Below, piece by piece: positions 62,605-64,000 of a stretch of DNA of 64,000 bases (its first letter is position 1; every line of letters begins with the position of its first letter). The position numbers and the translations under genes are program-made. A model generated the notes under the pieces. The model was not told the origin of the DNA. It saw only the letters and a list, made by a program, of their open reading frames with translations, and did not search any database. This DNA is from Enterococcus termitis (GTDB taxonomy: Bacteria; Bacillota; Bacilli; Lactobacillales; Enterococcaceae): NCBI RefSeq assembly GCF_001730305.1, contig NZ_MIJY01000012.1:62001-126000 (forward strand), read 5' to 3'.

Positions 62605-63246
62605 AGTGAGATCTCGACTTTGGATAACTGCGATCATTCCAGAATCGAATGAAAACGAAGCAGTATTGCCTACGAATTCATTACTAGCATATGATGTTGG
62701 TACTGGAACCTCTACATGATCCAAGGTGTATTTACTTTCTGTTAACGTTAGACCTTTAACAGGTGTTAAACAGCAATACGCTAAATAAGTCATGTGTGCT
62801 TCTTTTTTTACAGTATAGCTACCTGGACTATAGTAGGTAATACTATTTTGTCGATCTTTTAACTGAATCTGTTCTGCAAATGAACGGAATTTTGGTTCTA
62901 AAGGCAGCCAGAGATTCGAAAGAAAATGATCCGCTCTACCGCCAGTTGCTCCGATGATCGTCACCTGCGCTTTAGGAAATCGTTCAAAGGCTCGGATCAA
63001 TCCGAGCTGAGTATCTGTAAAATCTTTTTCCGCCTGCGCTTGCTCTATTTCGCCAGCCTTTTTTTGAACAATTTCAAATTCCTCTTCAGATAAAGAATCA
63101 AAATCGCCTACAGCTAAATCCAATTTCCAGCCCTGTTCTAAACTATATAAACTTCCACGATCAATTCCTACAAGATAGTCAAACTGCGTGATCTCCAACT
63201 GCGGCCATTCTTTTGGCGAGCCGCCAGCCACAAGTAGTATCTCCAT
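62593..63246 (-). CDS. thiN: Thiamine pyrophosphokinase
   Basis: A 217-residue enzyme that transfers pyrophosphate from ATP to thiamine. LAVGDFDSLSEEE near residue 44, QAEKDFTDTQLGL near 73 and IIGATGGRADHFLSNL near 97 are the conserved ATP and substrate motifs. It is translated with rpe: its start base coincides with the rpe stop. The rsgA-rpe-thiN order is common in Firmicutes. Confidence 0.95.
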   Translation of the reverse strand: MEILLVAGGSPKEWPQLEITQFDYLVGIDRGSLYSLEQGWKLDLAVGDFDSLSEEEFEIVQKKAGEIEQAQAEKDFTDTQLGLIRAFERFPKAQVTIIGATGGRADHFLSNLWLPLEPKFRSFAEQIQLKDRQNSITYYSPGSYTVKKEAHMTYLAYCCLTPVKGLTLTESKYTLDHVEVPVPTSYASNEFVGNTASFSFDSGMIAVIQSRDLTKKS

Positions 63247-63896
63247 TAGTCCAACACAGCTCGCAACGCTGCAATTCTTTCTTTAGGACTTTCTGAGTTG
63301 TAGATATAAGATCCTGCCACAAAGACATTCGCTCCAGCTTCTTTACAACGTTTTGCTGTATTTGGTTCGATCCCTCCATCAACTTCGATATCGTAAGTAT
63401 AGCCTTTTGTTTCTTTCCATTCGTTCAACTGAGCGATTTTATCCAACGAGCTTTCAATAAATGTTTGTCCGCCAAAACCTGGATTCACTGTCATGATCAA
63501 GACTTGATCGACTAAATTCAACACATATTCAATTGCAGATAACGGTGTTCCTGGATTGATGACTACTCCAGCTTTTACACCAGATGCTTTAATCATTTGA
63601 ATCGCACGGTGAATATGCGGTGTTGATTCTTGATGAACCGTAATGATATCTGCGCCAGCTTTCGCAAAAGCCTCTATATAATTTTCCGGCTGTACGATCA
63701 TTAAATGGACATCTAACGGTAATTTTGTCACTGGTCGAATCGCTGAAACTACGTTAGGTCCTAAAGTAATATTGGGTACGAATTGACCATCCATCACATC
63801 CACATGAATATAGTCAGCTCCTAATTTTTCAACTAATTGAATATCTCTTTCTAAATTTGCAAAATCTGCGCTTAAAATAGATGGTGCTAATTTCAT
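63246..63896 (-). CDS. rpe: Ribulose-phosphate 3-epimerase
   Basis: A 216-residue TIM-barrel epimerase of the pentose phosphate pathway. ILSADFANL near residue 6, HVDVMDGQFVPNITLGP near 32 (metal ligands His and Asp), HLMIVQPENY near 64 and EVDGGIEPNTA near 174 are all present. The start is preceded by AAGGAGG. It lies downstream of rsgA. Confidence 0.96.
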   Translation of the reverse strand: MKLAPSILSADFANLERDIQLVEKLGADYIHVDVMDGQFVPNITLGPNVVSAIRPVTKLPLDVHLMIVQPENYIEAFAKAGADIITVHQESTPHIHRAIQMIKASGVKAGVVINPGTPLSAIEYVLNLVDQVLIMTVNPGFGGQTFIESSLDKIAQLNEWKETKGYTYDIEVDGGIEPNTAKRCKEAGANVFVAGSYIYNSESPKERIAALRAVLD

Positions 63897-63934
63897 AAAA
63901 AAATCCTCCTTCGTTTTTTAGCTAACTTATATGA

Positions 63935-64000
63935 TTATTTTTTTCTATACATTGGTTTACGGTTTTCGATTTCTGATAAAAACTGAAGATAATTATCATA
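63935..64000 (-). CDS. rsgA: Ribosome small subunit GTPase RsgA, C-terminal end only
   Basis: The last 21 codons and stop of a gene that continues past the window. The residues YDNYLQFLSEIENRKPMY match the C-terminal tail of RsgA (YloQ), and rsgA normally precedes rpe in Firmicutes. RsgA is a circularly permuted GTPase that acts in late 30S maturation. The call rests on 21 residues and context. Confidence 0.75.
   Translation of the reverse strand, partial: YDNYLQFLSEIENRKPMYRKK

Overview
The window looks like chromosomal DNA of a low-GC Firmicute, most likely an Enterococcus other than E. faecalis. The support is neighbourhood and protein type: smc/rnc/ftsY, acpP-plsX-recG-fakA-asp23-rpmB-thiN-rpe-rsgA, a bifunctional GshF, lactobacillales-type Opp and siderophore transporters, and AGGAGG ribosome sites. 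A complete trp operon would be unusual for E. faecalis. The species call is inference.

Layout. 1-7.4 kb: formate/nitrite channel, TPM-domain membrane protein, rpsD with a long leader, a two-gene ABC exporter resembling HrtBA with a perfect operator-like palindrome, signal peptidase I, a UPF0637 protein and a GNAT acetyltransferase. 7.4-17.7 kb: trpEGDCFBA behind two T-box modules, then pepT and an oligopeptide-binding lipoprotein behind a third T-box. 17.7-26.1 kb: a carbohydrate or polyol catabolic regulon (FAD oxidase, PfkB kinase, FGGY kinase, Zn dehydrogenase, a GatC-type EIIC without EIIA/EIIB, class I aldolase, GntR-type regulator) in which two promoters carry the same 16-bp palindrome over the -10 box. 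26.3-30.6 kb: catecholate-type siderophore uptake with a Fur box. 30.7-38 kb: YueI, a hypothetical, GshF, an isochorismatase-family hydrolase, a YitT-type membrane protein, and an HxlR regulator divergent from an aldo/keto reductase and an SDR. 38.2-45.8 kb: ftsY, HAD phosphatase, smc, rnc, ndk. 46-51.6 kb: a complete oppDFBCA operon. 52-58.2 kb: acpP, plsX, recG, fakA, asp23. 58.4-61.7 kb: an LXG toxin island (two small partner proteins, LXG effector, multi-pass membrane protein as likely immunity) plus the remnant of a LytTR regulator. 62-64 kb: small membrane protein, rpmB, thiN, rpe and the end of rsgA.

The least expected signal is non-coding. About ten copies of a ~120-nt intergenic element lie in four clusters (27.4, 30.2-30.5, 40.25-40.8 and 53.4-53.9 kb). 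Each folds into one long imperfect hairpin, and the paired arms differ between copies in a compensatory way, which suggests that RNA or DNA secondary structure is under selection. A second, shorter repeat carrying a shared TGATGAACAGTAC core sits between copies of the first and also behind two T-box terminators. The sugar regulon (orphan EIIC with an FGGY kinase and a shared operator) and the LXG island are the best candidates for undescribed protein systems.
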